A stretch of 64,000 nucleotides of DNA from Petrosia ficiformis (GCA_947044365.1 OX345636.1:60639537-60703536), one strand, 5' to 3'; shown: positions 43,240 through 63,206, numbered from the stretch's first letter. Translations and numbers: made by a program. The notes: generated from the sequence alone by a model not told the origin.

Positions 43240-43740
43240 ACATTTTTATAATTATAATGGCATCATGGGTTATTAATGTCAATTTTTGCACGTATCACAA
43301 AACCACTTTGAATGTGATTCTATAACATTCTCTGATACAGAAACACAAAGATCTATGTGAAACCACTCTTTGCAGGTATTGCACATGATCATCACACATC
43401 CAGAAATTTGTGGTGTCAACAGTTACAACAAACTTCAACTGAGTGAGTAAATTTGACTTTCTGATTTCCTCTTCTCCTCTTCTTTGTCAGAATGAGATAA
43501 AGTTTGCCAGCTTCCAGACAGTGAAAAAGGTGATCCCTATATAGCTCCTTTCTTTCTGGTTATATAAAAACGTACTGGGGTTCTCTCCATGAACAAGTGC
43601 AGTAGCATTTGCTAGGGCAAAAATACAGCAATCTGAAAAAACGTCCTGTATTTGACAATCCACATGTCTGTGGTACAAGATTATAATATAAAACAGTGTA
43701 GTATGACTAGCTACAATGACATGCATGAACTAAATGTAAT
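43240..43740 (-). pseudogene. Remnant of a Ulp1-like (C48) protease ORF from a transposon
   Basis: The frame 43726-43487 contains CQIQDVFSDCCIFALANATA followed by LVHGENPSTFLYNQKERSYI. The Q...SDC..FA.A.A..L..G..P....Y.Q pattern is the C-terminal catalytic Cys block of Ulp1-like proteases carried by invertebrate transposons. The usual DCG is DCC here. Downstream frames are broken by stops. It is oriented opposite to the complete Ulp1 domain in the neighbouring element. Confidence 0.5.
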
Positions 43741-43885
43741 TACTCACTGAAGGTTGATTAGTGATAATGGTGTTGCCAATAGTGCAGGACAGCCATTAGC
43801 CGGAGAAAGTTATCCAATTAGTTGGGTGGGTGTTCTTACGCATGCGCATTGCATTAAAAATAAATATTCACGATGAATTCACGCA

Positions 43886-46800
43886 ATGGCGCTCTACAAC
43901 ATCACTGCATTACAACCTCCCGGTATCTTGAACACAGCAAACAATTGCTATTCTAGTAGTGTACTGCAATGTCTTCTAAATCATCCTATTTTCTTTGAGT
44001 TGTTTCAACTGAGTAAAGGTCATGACAATTGTGAAACATGCAAAAAATCAGGTAATCTTCTTATAAATTATAAGTACATGAATATAATTTGTATGTACAT
44101 AAATAAATAAATAAATAAATAAATATATATATATATATATATATAGAATCATTATAAGTATAATTATAAGAAATGAAGTAACTGCTTTTACATTATAACA
44201 CAGGAACATGTTTAGCAAAAATGATTAAAGAATTATGTGCCACATATAAGTACAGCAGTGTGACAAAAACACTTCCAACCGAGCCAATAATTGAAATTCT
44301 AAAAGGTAAAAGTGATAATTAATGATTTGACTACACGAGAACACAGTATTTCAATAGAGACACATGAATCATTTATTCCTGGTCAATACAATGACGCTCA
44401 TGAATATTATATACAACTTATCAATAGGCTAATCGAAACAGCTACTATGGAGTAAGATACTTGTGTCATAAATTACAATGCATGTTGTGTAAAGACTAAC
44501 CTTTCCTGTGACCTTGAATAATCAATTTTTCACAAGTAGTTACATTAATTAGTTGCTAAGTATGTATGATATACAGGACAAAGAAGATTGTGAAGCAAGC
44601 TTGTTTCTCTACAGTTACAGAAATAGGTGCAATAGTTATATGTACATGTACATTACAGTCTTAAAATTACTTTACTGTATAGTTTTATGTAGTTGTTGCA
44701 ATGAAAGTACTAGCAGTAGACAGATTTCAAGTGTATTTGAAATCAAAATAGATGTGAGTGTATTCTTCTAAGTGTAGACATATTGATGAATACAATACAT
44801 TTTCAGGGAAATAAGAACGTACACTTACAGGACTTGGTTTTGGATGAAATATATAAGTCAGAAATGCTTTCCGACTACAAATGTGGAAGGTATATATGTA
44901 CAAGTACATGTATATGTATATGTAAATATGTATACATATTTATAATTATGTATATGTATACATGTATATATGTATATATATCATATATATAATTATGTAT
45001 AAATATTATATATATATATATATATATGTACATATATATATGAATGTACATATATATTTATGTATGTATATAGATACATATATTATATATATATTATATA
45101 TAATATATATATATAATTATATAGATATATAATTTATATTTATAATTATATATAAAGAATACATGTGTTTTTGTGTGTGGCTCTCAGGTAATTTAATACT
45201 GATACATTACAGATGTGGCAGTTTTGGGCGATCTAGCAAATCTATTGAAATAACAGAATATTGTAAATTACTATGTATTCATATCACCAAGTCATCAACA
45301 ACGTTAGTTAAAGCAAAAATGATTCTACATGACACATTGAAATAGGTTTTCATTTGTACATAGAAATAAGTTACCAGTTGTCCAAGTACAGGTCACTTAC
45401 AAAACATCGTTTTTCTGTTTTAACTGAAACATTCATTACTACAGAAAACATCATTAAAATTGGGAAGTGCAATTTATAACCTTGTGGGAATAGTGAATTA
45501 TCAAGCTCATGCAAAACATTACACCTCATTTGTCCGATCTAGAGAAGACAACACTCAATGGTTTTATGTGAATGATACTTTTGTTAGTTACTTTTTATAA
45601 TGTATGGCACAGTAGTCTTTACCACATACAAACTCAAGGTCACTCCTATTAGTACTGTTACAGCTGTTCAACAGGATCCATTCATGCTGTTTTATACACT
45701 AGATGAAGGTACATTCATTGATGGAGAAAACACAAGAGTTTAATTACATTAATAGGTGGAAGAATTACTCTCCCTATATCAGCTCTTAGTAGTCTAACAA
45801 CAATGGCTTATCTTACAGATGAGGTACATACAAAGTATCCCATGTATACATTACACAAGCAATGAGTGATTGATAAATATTCAGGTCATATCATCATATA
45901 TGGATATTCTTGCATCACAAGCATCATTGGTAATACACTATTTCTACAAATCCTTACTTTATGAATGGACCTGCTTTCAGATTGGAAAGAAGGTACTTGC
46001 TTTGAGTTCATTATTTTTTGCAAAACTTTGCCAGCATGGATATCAGTCAGTGGCAAGGTTTTATCAAAGGGTAAACAACAATTTATACACAAGACAAATT
46101 AAATTCACTCCAGTTTATATAAACAGATCAATCTTACTGAACAGGATATACTTTTGTGTGTAATTAATCATGGTCAATATCACTGGACACTATTAGTAAG
46201 CATATACATTCTCTTCACAGTAATGTGTAATAATGGTATGGATAGGTTGTAGATTTGGCTAAAAAACAAGCAGAGTATTTTGATTCTTTTAAGGGTTCAG
46301 TTGAGTCATATTGGTATACATTAAGGTATAAAAATATTGAAAGTATACAATATTTTTGATTAACAACCTACATAGGTTATTCTTGGAATGTCGCTGTAAA
46401 GATCAAAACTTACCAGTGCCTGACTGGAAACAGTGGAAATATATACACAGAACAGTATGCACTAATTATATATACATGTACATTGCTTGTACACTGATTG
46501 ATATTTATAGGACCAACCAATTCAAACAAATGGATTTGATTGTGGTGTTTTTGTCACACAGTTTGCATTATGTAGAGTATTTCAGAAAGCCTGGGACTTT
46601 AAGCAGGTATTCATCACATTTTGCAATGGTCTCTCTAATGTATTGAAATGAATATGTAGGAGCATATGGGAATTATAAGAAAAATAATACTAGAAGAAAT
46701 CTTATGTGGCTGCTTATTGTAAGTTGCTCAGTGTGTCATTGGTAATGTGGTTCATCTTTATGTAAGCATGTTTATAAACTTACATCAGTTGTGAATAATA

Positions 46801-49611
46801 ATACACAGGCAATTCAATGTCAGGGCAACACTTCTACAAACACCAGTTCCTAATGGATTCAACTACCAACCAATATTCCTAGAACCAAATACAGCCAAGA
46901 TTCTGCACTGTCCACTTATTTCCAAACAACAGTCTCTTAGCTCAACATCAAATTCAACTAGACAAATTGATTTGTCTGATAAACAATCACCAAAGCAAGA
47001 CAATTTTGATAGTACATCAGACCTTGAGAAAACAACTTTAATCAATGCAAAATTATTGGGAAAAGAGAAAACGGCTGATACATACAACAATCAACCTTCA
47101 ACTATAGGTAATATGACACACAATAAATTATAGCTCAACTTTAACAAAGTTTTTCAAACAGTTAAAACTCTACCAAAATCAATCAAGAACACATCTTTGT
47201 GCAGAATCAAGGATAAGTTTGTTTGTTCGATCTGTAATAAGAGTTACACCTATCGAAGCGGTTTGTCTAAGCATCAAAAAAAAGAGCACAAAGATGTTGA
47301 AAGTGGCTTCATTGTTTGTAGTCTGTGCAATAACAGGTACTCTACTTCATCTATAACTGCATAATTGCGTAATACTTGCTTCTTTTACAACAGGGTTACA
47401 ACTCTTCAAAAACTAATAACACACCTTCATTCTCATCATCAACTGTCTATGGAGGAAGAAGAGTTGTGGTTTGAAACATTACATGCTTTTACAGATTGGA
47501 AGGAAGAGCTTGAAGCAACATGTCGCTCTTACTATGTTCTTAAATGTGCTCCTTATGTTTCAAATGGCATGAAAACATTTTATTACTACTGTAACAGATC
47601 TGGGACATACAAGCCGGAAGGTTGTGGGAAACGGCAACTCAAATCACAGGGCACATCAAAAACAGGTTATCAATGTTCTGCTTTTATCAAAGCAACACAT
47701 AATACAGACACCCAAAAAGTATTAGTTAAATACTGCAGTACACATTATAACCATAGCACACAATTAGCTTACCTCAGAATACCTCAAAGAGTTCGATTAG
47801 ACATTGCTAGCAAACTGCAACAAGGGGTAAGTATAGAACGCATACTTGATGACATCCGTGATTCTGTACAATGTAGTGGTGTAAGCAGAGAGCATGTAAT
47901 TATCAGACAAGATATTCATAATATTAAAACGCAGTATAATATTGAAGGCATTAGTAGGCATAGCAATGATCTTACAAGTGTTGGTGCCTGGGTAGCTGAA
48001 ATGAGATCACTTCCTTACAATCCAGTACTACTTTACAAAGAGCAGGGTAGCGTACAGGATGACGAGATGGATAATTTAGGAGACAATGATTTCCTTCTAT
48101 GTATACAGACTGAATTCCAACGAGACGCACTACAAGCATTTGGAAATGACACAATATGCATTGATTCCACACATGGTACAAACATGTACAACTTTAATCT
48201 TGTAACCATAGTTGTTATTGATGAATATGGGGAAGGGGTACCAGTCGGTTGGATGCTCTCAAACAGAGAAGATGCTATGGCAATTATACCTTTTTTTACT
48301 GCAATTAAAGCCAGATGTGGCAATATTATACCAAACTGGTTCATGTCTGATGATTCTGATAACTTTTTCAATGCATGGAAAGGAGTTTTCGGAGAGAAAG
48401 TCACTAGAAAAATCATCTGTGCCTGGCATCTAGATAGGTCATGGAGGAAGGCTTTAGCAGAGCACGTTAAAGATAAAAAGGAACAAATAACAATTTACCA
48501 TATACTTAGCATGCTATTAAATGAACGAGACGAAGCTAAATTTAGAGTTGAATTACAAAGCTTCTTAACATATGCTGAAACAAATCACAATGGTTTTTAT
48601 ACTTATTTTGATTCCAATTATTGCACACGATTGAAACAATGGGCAACATGCTACAGAATACGTACAACAAGTAATACAAACATGTTTTTAGAAGCCTTTC
48701 ATAGGGTGCTAAAAATTGTGTACCTGCATCACAAACAAAACCGAAGAGTGGATGCTTTACTCGTTACCTTGTTAAAAGTAGCAAGAGATAAGGCATTTGA
48801 GCGGCTCAGAAAAAAGGAAATGGGGAAAAACACGCACCGAATATCTGAGGTTAACAAACGTCATAAAAGTGCTGTTCAATTAAGTCCAACTTTGATAAAA
48901 TATGAGGAAGACATGAAGTGGACTGTTACTTCACAAACTTCACTACATATAACCTACACTGTACAAAAACAGGAAGAAAACTGCAGCTGTCAAATTCGCT
49001 GCTCTGAATGTAAAATCTGTCCACATAATTACACATGTACCTGCATAGATTCAATACTTCATTCAACTGTATGTACACATGTTCATCTTGTACATATGCA
49101 ATCGGCAGCAATTTCACCCCAGCAGTCAAGCGATAATCCAGAAATCACTAACTATGATTATTTTACTCATGTGCTATCTCACAGAGATTCGAATCAAACT
49201 TTGACATCGGCCAAGAATTCATTTCTTTCTAAACTGCACAAGTTAGACATACTTGCTTCACAGTGTAAAGGTCTTGATGCCATATTATCAGGTAGTAAGC
49301 ATCTTCAGGCTGCCATTACTGTAATGACTACAATTGAAATGCAAACATCACAAAAATCACTGTCAGTGAAGAGAAAGGTCTCACCAAACCAAAACTGTGA
49401 GCATCAACAAAAATTCTTCTCCACAAAGAAACGACGAACAAATTGTAATACACGTTCCACTCTTTCAAAACCTTCTTCAGCGCAACTACAAGAAGTTAAA
49501 ATAACTCTTGAAAAAGAACATCCAAGATATTGCGGTAGTTGTCTTAAAGAAGAGGATAAAAATGCTACAGGGATAATAGAATGGATTCAATGTGATTTAT
49601 GCCTTTTGTGA
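43886..49611 (+). CDS. USP - Ulp1 - C2H2 - MULE transposase composite protein
   Basis: Proposed exons: 43886-44051, 44204-44305, 44358-44451, 44577-44626, 44683-44753, 44807-44889, 45213-45345, 45445-45582, 45639-45708, 45756-45823, 45885-45929, 45981-46070, 46127-46195, 46246-46325, 46376-46454, 46511-46606, 46660-46718, 46809-47107, 47162-47336, 47394-49611; about 1,390 codons. USP domain: Cys box NNCYSSSVLQCL, PGQYNDAHEYY, CSCC zinc pair, His box NYQAHAKHYTSF. Ulp1: HWTLL, YFDSF, QTNGFDCGVFV. Zinc fingers: FVCSICNKSYTYRSGLSKHQ, then VCSLCNNR...HLHSHH. Transposase: D at 48163 (CIDSTHGTN), D at 48349 (FMSDDSDNFF), CAWH, E at 48691 (NMFLEAFHRVLK), then SWIM-like CTCIDSILHSTVCTHVH. One flaw: TAG at 45343 just before a weak donor. 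Several separate genes remain possible. Confidence 0.7.
44940..45155. repeat. TA-rich microsatellite in the element's longest intron
   Basis: TATATGTATACATG and (AT)n tracts between exons 44807-44889 and 45213-45345. It accounts for the only long (323 bp) intron of the transposon gene; the others are about 50-120 bp. A later expansion inside the element is likely. Confidence 0.8.
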
Positions 49612-49794
49612 ATTCACCTTTCATGCACAATACCAGAGCTGACTACAATACCAACTCATTATACTTGTCATTTTTGTCATCAAAATTGAATAATTTGTAA
49701 TTGACTACTGTTATGTAAAATATAATTATTATGATGATGCTAATACCTTGATACACCTTTTAGCCACAATATAACAGTAAATGGTAATTGAGTA

Positions 49795-50022
49795 CTGCTA
49801 TGTAAAGTTTTAAAATATAATTTTATTGCTATATAATACCTTCATACACCACAATAAAACAGGTATATATAGCTATGTAAAGTTTTAAAATATAATTTTA
49901 TTGCTATATAATACCTTCATACACCACAATAAAACAGGTATATATAGCTATGTAAAGTTTTAAAATATAATTTTATTGCTATATAATACCTTCATACACC
50001 ACAATAAAACAGGTATAGACTC
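49795..50022. repeat. 75-bp tandem repeat near the right end of the MULE
   Basis: GCTATGTAAAGTTTTAAAAT through ATAATACCTTCATACACCAC to AATAAAACAGGTATA is present three times in a row. A partial, more diverged unit lies at 49715-49790. It includes an AATAAA signal, so it may also supply alternative polyadenylation sites for the transposase mRNA. Confidence 0.85.
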
Positions 50023-50249
50023 ACCAACGGCAGTTATAGACTCACTAACGGCTGTATAGACTCACCACGCCCAATACTGCCCACTCAATTAATTGGATAA
50101 CTTTCTCCGGCTAATGGCTGTCTTGAAATGTATGGGCGGCCATTTTTTTTCCGTGCCATCCCTACATAGAGAGTACTACCGTACTCTCTGATATATAATA
50201 TATCCATGGGATGGCCCTGGCTACACAAGACTTGAAGTCCCATCTACTA

Positions 50250-50477
<228 letters not shown>

Positions 50478-50991
50478 TCACACACGTGGAAAACAGAGAG
50501 ATATAAACAATAAGGGCTAAGCAACGGCTTGTGTTTTTACTGGAGAGGTGTGGCTCGGGTAAACTTTTAACCCTTTAACAGCCAATAACGTATTTTTACA
50601 TCGAATTATGTGCGAATTATGTGCGTTTTTTAATGTTGTAATTTTACAACATCCTGTCAGAGAGGAAGTGTATCCAACTTATTAATAGAATACTGAATTC
50701 GAACTGCAATTCACGGGATCTTGGATGTACCACGCCCCAAATTACTGTAGATTACGAGAGTATGCCAATGTGGTGGCGGCATGTCGGCATTCTATTGTCA
50801 AAACGCCCACGCTTTGTTGGATGTGGTCGGGCGGTGCTTTGATTCAAGTGTCCGCCCTTTGAAAAATAAAAATAAAAAAAAAGTAAAAGGAGATCAGAAT
50901 GGGATGTTGATGTATGTGTGATGTATAGACTTGCTTTCTAGCTGGTTCTAGTGAGAGAGAAAGGGATGTTGGGAGAATAAGTGAAAAATAC

Positions 50992-51101
50992 CGTTCGCTT
51001 GCAGACTTGAGTGGATGCTGTGCTTGCAGTAATTGGTAAGCAAGGTTGAAGTGAGTGTTAGATTGCTCCAGGAGGTCCAGAAAGCTGCAAAGAAGCTGCA
51101 T
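50992..51101 (-). CDS. Possible short first exon, unknown protein
   Basis: From the ATG at 51101 the frame gives MQLLCSFLDLLEQSNTHFNL followed by AYQLLQAQHPLKSASE, then a GTATTT donor at 50991. The composition is helical and protein-like, but no phase-compatible next exon was found and no family is recognised. It could also be chance sequence within a mobile element. Confidence 0.25.
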
Positions 51102-51242
51102 TTGTGATGCTGAGCCACACCTCACACATTATATGCTTGATCAAGGTGGGTGTGGTTATAATAATTTCGAATATGTCTCTGTTGCAAAACTGAAAGAGAT
51201 AAAGACTCGATTATTGGTCGGGCGTAGGCCAATCTTCGCGGA

Positions 51243-51388
51243 AAAAAAAACACGGAGGGTCGGGTGTTATTTCCTGTCATGTGATTATTAACGTAATTAT
51301 AATAAAAGATATGACGTTGGCTGCGTTCTGCAATCTGATTGGGCTGCAATATTTTTGAAAATTCTTGACACCAGACCCTCCGTTTTAT
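51243..51388. mobile_element. ~145-bp MITE with ACGGAGGGTC ends
   Basis: AAAACACGGAGGGTCGGGTG at the left is inverted, with small changes, as ACACCAGACCCTCCGTTTT at the right. Downstream at 51470-51525 begins CCCCGTGGAAAGCAATTATA then GGGATGGCCCTACGGGCC, a second repeat also present at 19225-19270. Confidence 0.6.
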
Positions 51389-51499
51389 TCACGAGAGTTG
51401 GGCTACGACCGACAAGTACTCGATGTAGTCTAGTCTCGCAAGTCAGACCCAACCCTAAAGCGTTATTTACGCGCCACGCACCCCGTGGAAAGCAATTAT

Positions 51500-52240
51500 A
51501 GGGATGGCCCTACGGGCCATAAAAAGATTATATGTACGGAGCAGGTTGCCTCCTTTTCCTGATTTGGATCCCTGTCTAGAGAGATCTAATTCCCATCTTG
51601 TCAGGTACAAATTTCGCAATTTCTTTGGTAAATCTCCCAATAGGAAAGAATATCTTTGGCTGATAGACCTGTATCTTCAACAACTGCTGACAGATTCTTT
51701 GAACCAGCTATCTTTACCAGAAGAAGCTAAAGAGCAAGATAGAATAAGGGCATCTTCTACTAAAACAGAGGCAGCATTCTCTTCATAAATTCTATTCCAA
51801 AACTTAACAGCTTTCAATTTAGTAGAGACCCAGACTGGATATAAACCCAATTCACCCAGAACTGCTAGAGGTGTTAAGAGGAACTTCTAGTATATACTTG
51901 GCAAAAGGATTCTTTCAATTGATGCTGATTCACCATAGCCCCATAGTTCACTAGCATACGTCAATACAGGCATCACTTTTACATTAAATATATGGCATAA
52001 TATTTGAGGGAAGAGAAACGAATACTTCCTGAACTTTCTAAACATGTTCGCCATGGCTTTCAGGCCACCTTAGCAACATTTTCAACACCAAATTTAGTTT
52101 ACAAACTTTAAAACCAAGATACTTAAATTGGTCCACTACCTCCAAAATCTTGCCTTTGTAAGTCTGCTTACAATCTGTAACAAATCTGTAGTTCTTCTCA
52201 GATTAAACTTCCAAATGTGTATTGACAGTATCTCTATAAA
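51500..52240 (-). pseudogene. 3' end of a degenerate LINE reverse transcriptase ORF
   Basis: Read leftwards in shifting frames: FKYLGFKVC (about 52125-52100), KVMPVLTYASELWGYGESAS (51980-51915), AKYILEVPLNTSSSSVLGEL (51900-51845), GLYPVWVSTKLKAVKFWNRI, then DSWFKESVSSC. FKYLGF, LTYASELWG and LGELGLYP are the usual C-terminal landmarks of non-LTR reverse transcriptase ORFs. Many stops and shifts, so it is dead. Clade not assignable. Confidence 0.7.
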
Positions 52241-52932
52241 GGCAAAAGTATGACAATACTTTAGTTTGTCTATTTCACTTACACATGAAAAGGAATGGCA
52301 GGCCGATTAAAGTGTCCTTCAAAATCATTTCCTGCCAATATAGTATACGAATATAACATTCACATAATTATTTGGCATCTCATTTATTCCAGCATTCCAT
52401 AAAATGACGCCTTAACTGGGACCAAAAGGCTTTGTTTCGCTATTTTCAGATTTACTATATCAATTAAAACATATCAATATAGACATCTCAATTATTTGTA
52501 ATGCCGGGATTCTCTTGACGAGGCTTTTTGTTTTAAAAAACCACACATCTTCACTAATCTCTGTATGTAGCAAGCTTGAAATTGTTTAATTAAGAATTTA
52601 TAATGATTATACTATGGTGTACATGAAAAGTGTTATAAGTTACCTCAATTTCACATCACTTTGTTTCTTTAGTATCTTCTGTATTTCACCCTTCGCATGA
52701 AATTCGGACATTCGACAGCCACACCTCATTTCTATATTTCTAATTCTACGAGCATAAGCTTACCCACGCCGCTCGAACCCTTACTAAATCTTGGGAGCGA
52801 GCACACGTGACATTAATAAGAGTGGATACGGGGCAAAGTTAGAGCCAACTTAGAGGGCGTATCCAACATTCCTTTTGTGCTGTGATGTAAACGCTTCTGT
52901 TTTCCAGTATAACATTAAGATACGCCAGGGAC

Positions 52933-53970
52933 ATGGACATGTTTGGAGAAGAAAAGTATCAGTTGGTGAGTAGAAGTGTGTTGGATGGTCAGAATGTTGA
53001 ATTCAGTACAGCATTTTCCTGTACAGTAGGAAGGGAAAGGAGCTCCTCTTCTTTTAGTTTGAATATGTAAATTTGACCAATTACATTTAAGGTATTGCAT
53101 AAACTCGGTGCTTTGGGAATTAGGGATGAGGTTAGGTTTTGTAATTATAATACACAAATAAAGTATACACTTCATGTCAGACCTTTGGTAGAAGGCACAT
53201 GTAAAGTGTATCGTGTTCACCTCTCAGTAAAACTCTTGTATTATTTATTCGTCCCATGATGTGTTTTATTTATAGATGCTGAGGAACTACAGAGTATGTT
53301 AGAAATGAAGGAGAAGAAAATAAGAGTGTTAGAGACACAGATAGAAGATAAGAAGAAAGTACGATTAGAAGGTCAATGTACAATTAATAGATACTGTATA
53401 TTACAATAGCAGATCACACATAGCATGCAATATATAGCATTGCAATAAGAAGTTTTGTGGATGTTTAAATTTGTATCTCATAATTACAGAGGAATTCAAC
53501 CATTCTAAAACCAATTAAATAATATTATATCCAGTAACAGCATGTTAGATGATTGTTGTATAACTGAAATGATTACAAATATTTGTTCATATTCAACAGT
53601 TAATGACCTGACTGAAGCTGATCCTCATCAACTAGTAGAGTGTATTAAACGAGTATTTGATCAAAACTATTCTTCTCTTGGTAGTCTATTTGAAGATTCC
53701 ATAGATGTCATAGCCAGGGAAATGTTACAAGCTGGTCTAATATCTCGTCATGTTGCTAAGAAACCAACATTCCATCTGTTAATTAACGATTTCACTTCTG
53801 GAATGGTTTTTATGAGAAAAGCTGATAAAATTATAAATCATATTATTAAATTCTTAAGAGTACTATTAGAAATGCAAGGTCCATTTGTATTTGCTGCTGA
53901 ACAACTTAAAGAAGATATTCACGATATTATTAATAGTAGACTAGGTATTGAGTTAAATCTCAATGTGTAA
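52933..53970 (+). CDS. Coiled-coil plus CARD-like helical protein (5' end uncertain)
   Basis: Firm exons: 53276-53371 (acceptor TTTATAG, AEELQSMLEMKEKKIRVLET, a short coiled coil) and 53600-53970 (stop TAA), joined in phase 1. The last exon encodes about 122 residues predicted by eye as six helices, with LVECIKRVFDQNYSSLGSLF, AREMLQAGLISRHVAKKPTF and KIINHIIKFLRVLLEMQGPF. The GLIS, FLxxLxxxG pattern resembles CARD/death-fold domains that are abundant in sponges; this is inference. A candidate first exon 52933-52965 (MDMFGEEKYQL) ends in the wrong phase, so an exon is missing or the start lies elsewhere. Confidence 0.6.
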
Positions 53971-54368
53971 TAATACAACATGTATTAGTTATTAGTATTG
54001 TATAGTGTGTTATGTTTGATTAGTAAAATACAAAGTTGCATTTATAACAATATAATAATGTTTCTGGGGAGGAAACAGCTATGTAAAAATGGGGGTGGGC
54101 AGAAGACTGTTGGAGAATATATATACAAAGATGCACAAGCATTGTTCCATATCCTGTGCCCTTTTAGTGGGTCGGGGTATGCCCCCAGGAAAATATGAAG
54201 CAATTGAAATGAATGCTCCTCCATTGATGAAATTAAAAAGGTGTCATTGATTTAGTTAACAAGCAAGTATGGCTTTACATGTAATGATCCTGAAAGACAA
54301 TAATTTTGTGACAGATTACACTCAATTCAAGTATTTTATGTTACTATATATAATTATAGTTATGTAGA
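53971..54368. other. 3' flank, no gene seen
   Basis: AT-rich sequence after the stop at 53970. A 66-codon ORF (53998-54198) has no recognisable pattern. Confidence 0.4.
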
Positions 54369-54706
54369 GACCACGGCGCCCTAAATTTCGCGCATTAATT
54401 AGCATTTTCGCGATAAATTTCCGAAAAATGAGCGCTCATTAGCACGATAGTAAAATGAACGGACAAGTTAGTATTGAACTTACTGAACAGGTTTTACAGA
54501 AGAGGTTGATTCAGTAATTCCAAATTTCTTTCCTTCATCAACTAATACCGAACATATTCACTAGAACACAGTGCAAATGATGATAGATGCTTGTCCACTG
54601 CGCTAAGCTGCTGACATAATTATAGTTATTTTCGCAAAAATGATGGTCACGCCCACCATGTAAACCATTTCGCGGTCAGATAGTCCAGGAAAATTTAGGG
54701 CTATAA
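54369..54706. mobile_element. Probable MITE, GCGCCCTAAATTT ends
   Basis: GCGCCCTAAATTTCGCG at the left and AAAATTTAGGGC at the right are inverted over about 11 bp. Inside, TTTTCGCGATAAATTTCCG and CATTTCGCGGTCAG add further inverted CGCG words. Non-coding, about 340 bp. Confidence 0.5.
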
Positions 54707-55253
54707 TTATGTAAACGACAGGTACAGGGTTAATTGTAGACCAGGAAAGATTAATTGATCCATATTGAAGATTCTTCGGATTATCGATCTGTGATATCGA
54801 AAAGACAGGCATGCGACAGTGCAATATGTGACCATGTGACAGGAAACCTTTTTGATCATCAAATGGGAGGATTTTCCCTGATAATTAGCTTCCACTGATT
54901 AACTAAATGATAAATAATTTAATATAAATATGTATATAAGTTAATGTGATTTCTGTATATGCTTTTTTGAAATATCACATTTCCCAAATCCCCATTGTAG
55001 CATAGGTACTTTATTGAAATTGCTCTTTCCTGACTTCAACAGGTAGTGCTGGAGATCACAAATTAAATAAATAATTTACTAGTATAGCAATACTAAAGAT
55101 GAAAGAAATTCCATTACTATTAAACTTCTATCTATAAAAATTAATAATAATATTTTGTATACAAAAATGTTATAATAAATAACTTCTACAATAGCAATCT
55201 AATATATATTAAAGTGTTAGTTAGAGTCGGGATTTCTTTTCATTACCATATAG
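54707..55253. other. Intergenic, no gene seen; 3' flank of IDH
   Basis: No supported exon. The IDH 3' UTR must lie at the right of this block, reading leftwards from 55253; an ATTTATTTAA-type run near 55060 could contain its polyadenylation signal. Confidence 0.35.
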
Positions 55254-62810
<7,557 letters not shown>

Positions 62811-62891
62811 CTATTCTACATTGTATAATCTGTTAACATTCACGATGTCCTCAAAATTATGATGTAATGACTTTATATGTAATATAGTATA

Positions 62892-63199
62892 TACAGTACA
62901 GGTCATAAAAAAGTTAACGTTTCGTAATCGTTCTACGATTGTTCTCTGGTTCGTTCCATTTTTACGATTACAATCTTTGCATAAGCGCATTTCAACAACA
63001 ACAAAGCACATGAACGCGAAATATGGACGTCGCCTGTGACTACTTTCAAACGCCCGCCTTGCTGCTTTCTTGCAGCTAACGGAGCATCGTTTTGGTATCT
63101 TTGGCTTTCTTAAAAGGTGTTCTGGCTAAATATGAGAGTTAAAAAAAAACGATCGTTCTACGATTACGAAACATTAACTTTTTTATGACCTCTACTGTA
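62892..63199. mobile_element. ~308-bp MITE, long inverted ends
   Basis: TACAGTACAGGTCATAAAAAAGTTAACGTTTCGTAATCG (given from 62892) is mirrored by CGATTACGAAACATTAAC...TTTTTTATGACC...TACTGTA to 63199, about 38 bp with few mismatches. The interior (GCTGCTTTCTTGCAGCTAAC) resembles 22030-22180. TA-bounded, mariner-like style. Confidence 0.8.
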
Positions 63200-63206
63200 C
63201 ATGTAG

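Larger units (their letters stand above)
43788..50122 (+). mobile_element. 6.3-kb Mutator-like DNA transposon with USP and Ulp1 protease domains
   Basis: The left end 43788-43830 and right end 50080-50122 are inverted copies (starting GACAGCCATTAGCCGGAGAA, two mismatches in 43 bp). Between them the + strand carries one long, intron-rich gene ending in a MULE transposase. No matching 8-11-bp target duplication is visible (left flank ATAGTGCAG, right flank TTGAAATGT), so one flank may be rearranged. The right subterminal region has a 75-bp tandem repeat. It sits between the hAT/Ulp1 wreckage and the orphan enolase exon. Confidence 0.85.

Noticed and set aside
47972..48433. Minus- and other-frame ORFs of 69-127 codons within the transposase exon
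   Set aside because: Shadows of the MULE transposase frame, whose DDE and CAWH motifs are clear.
51055..51291. Plus-strand ORF of 78 codons
   Set aside because: Antisense to the better-looking minus-strand frame and runs into a MITE end; no domain.
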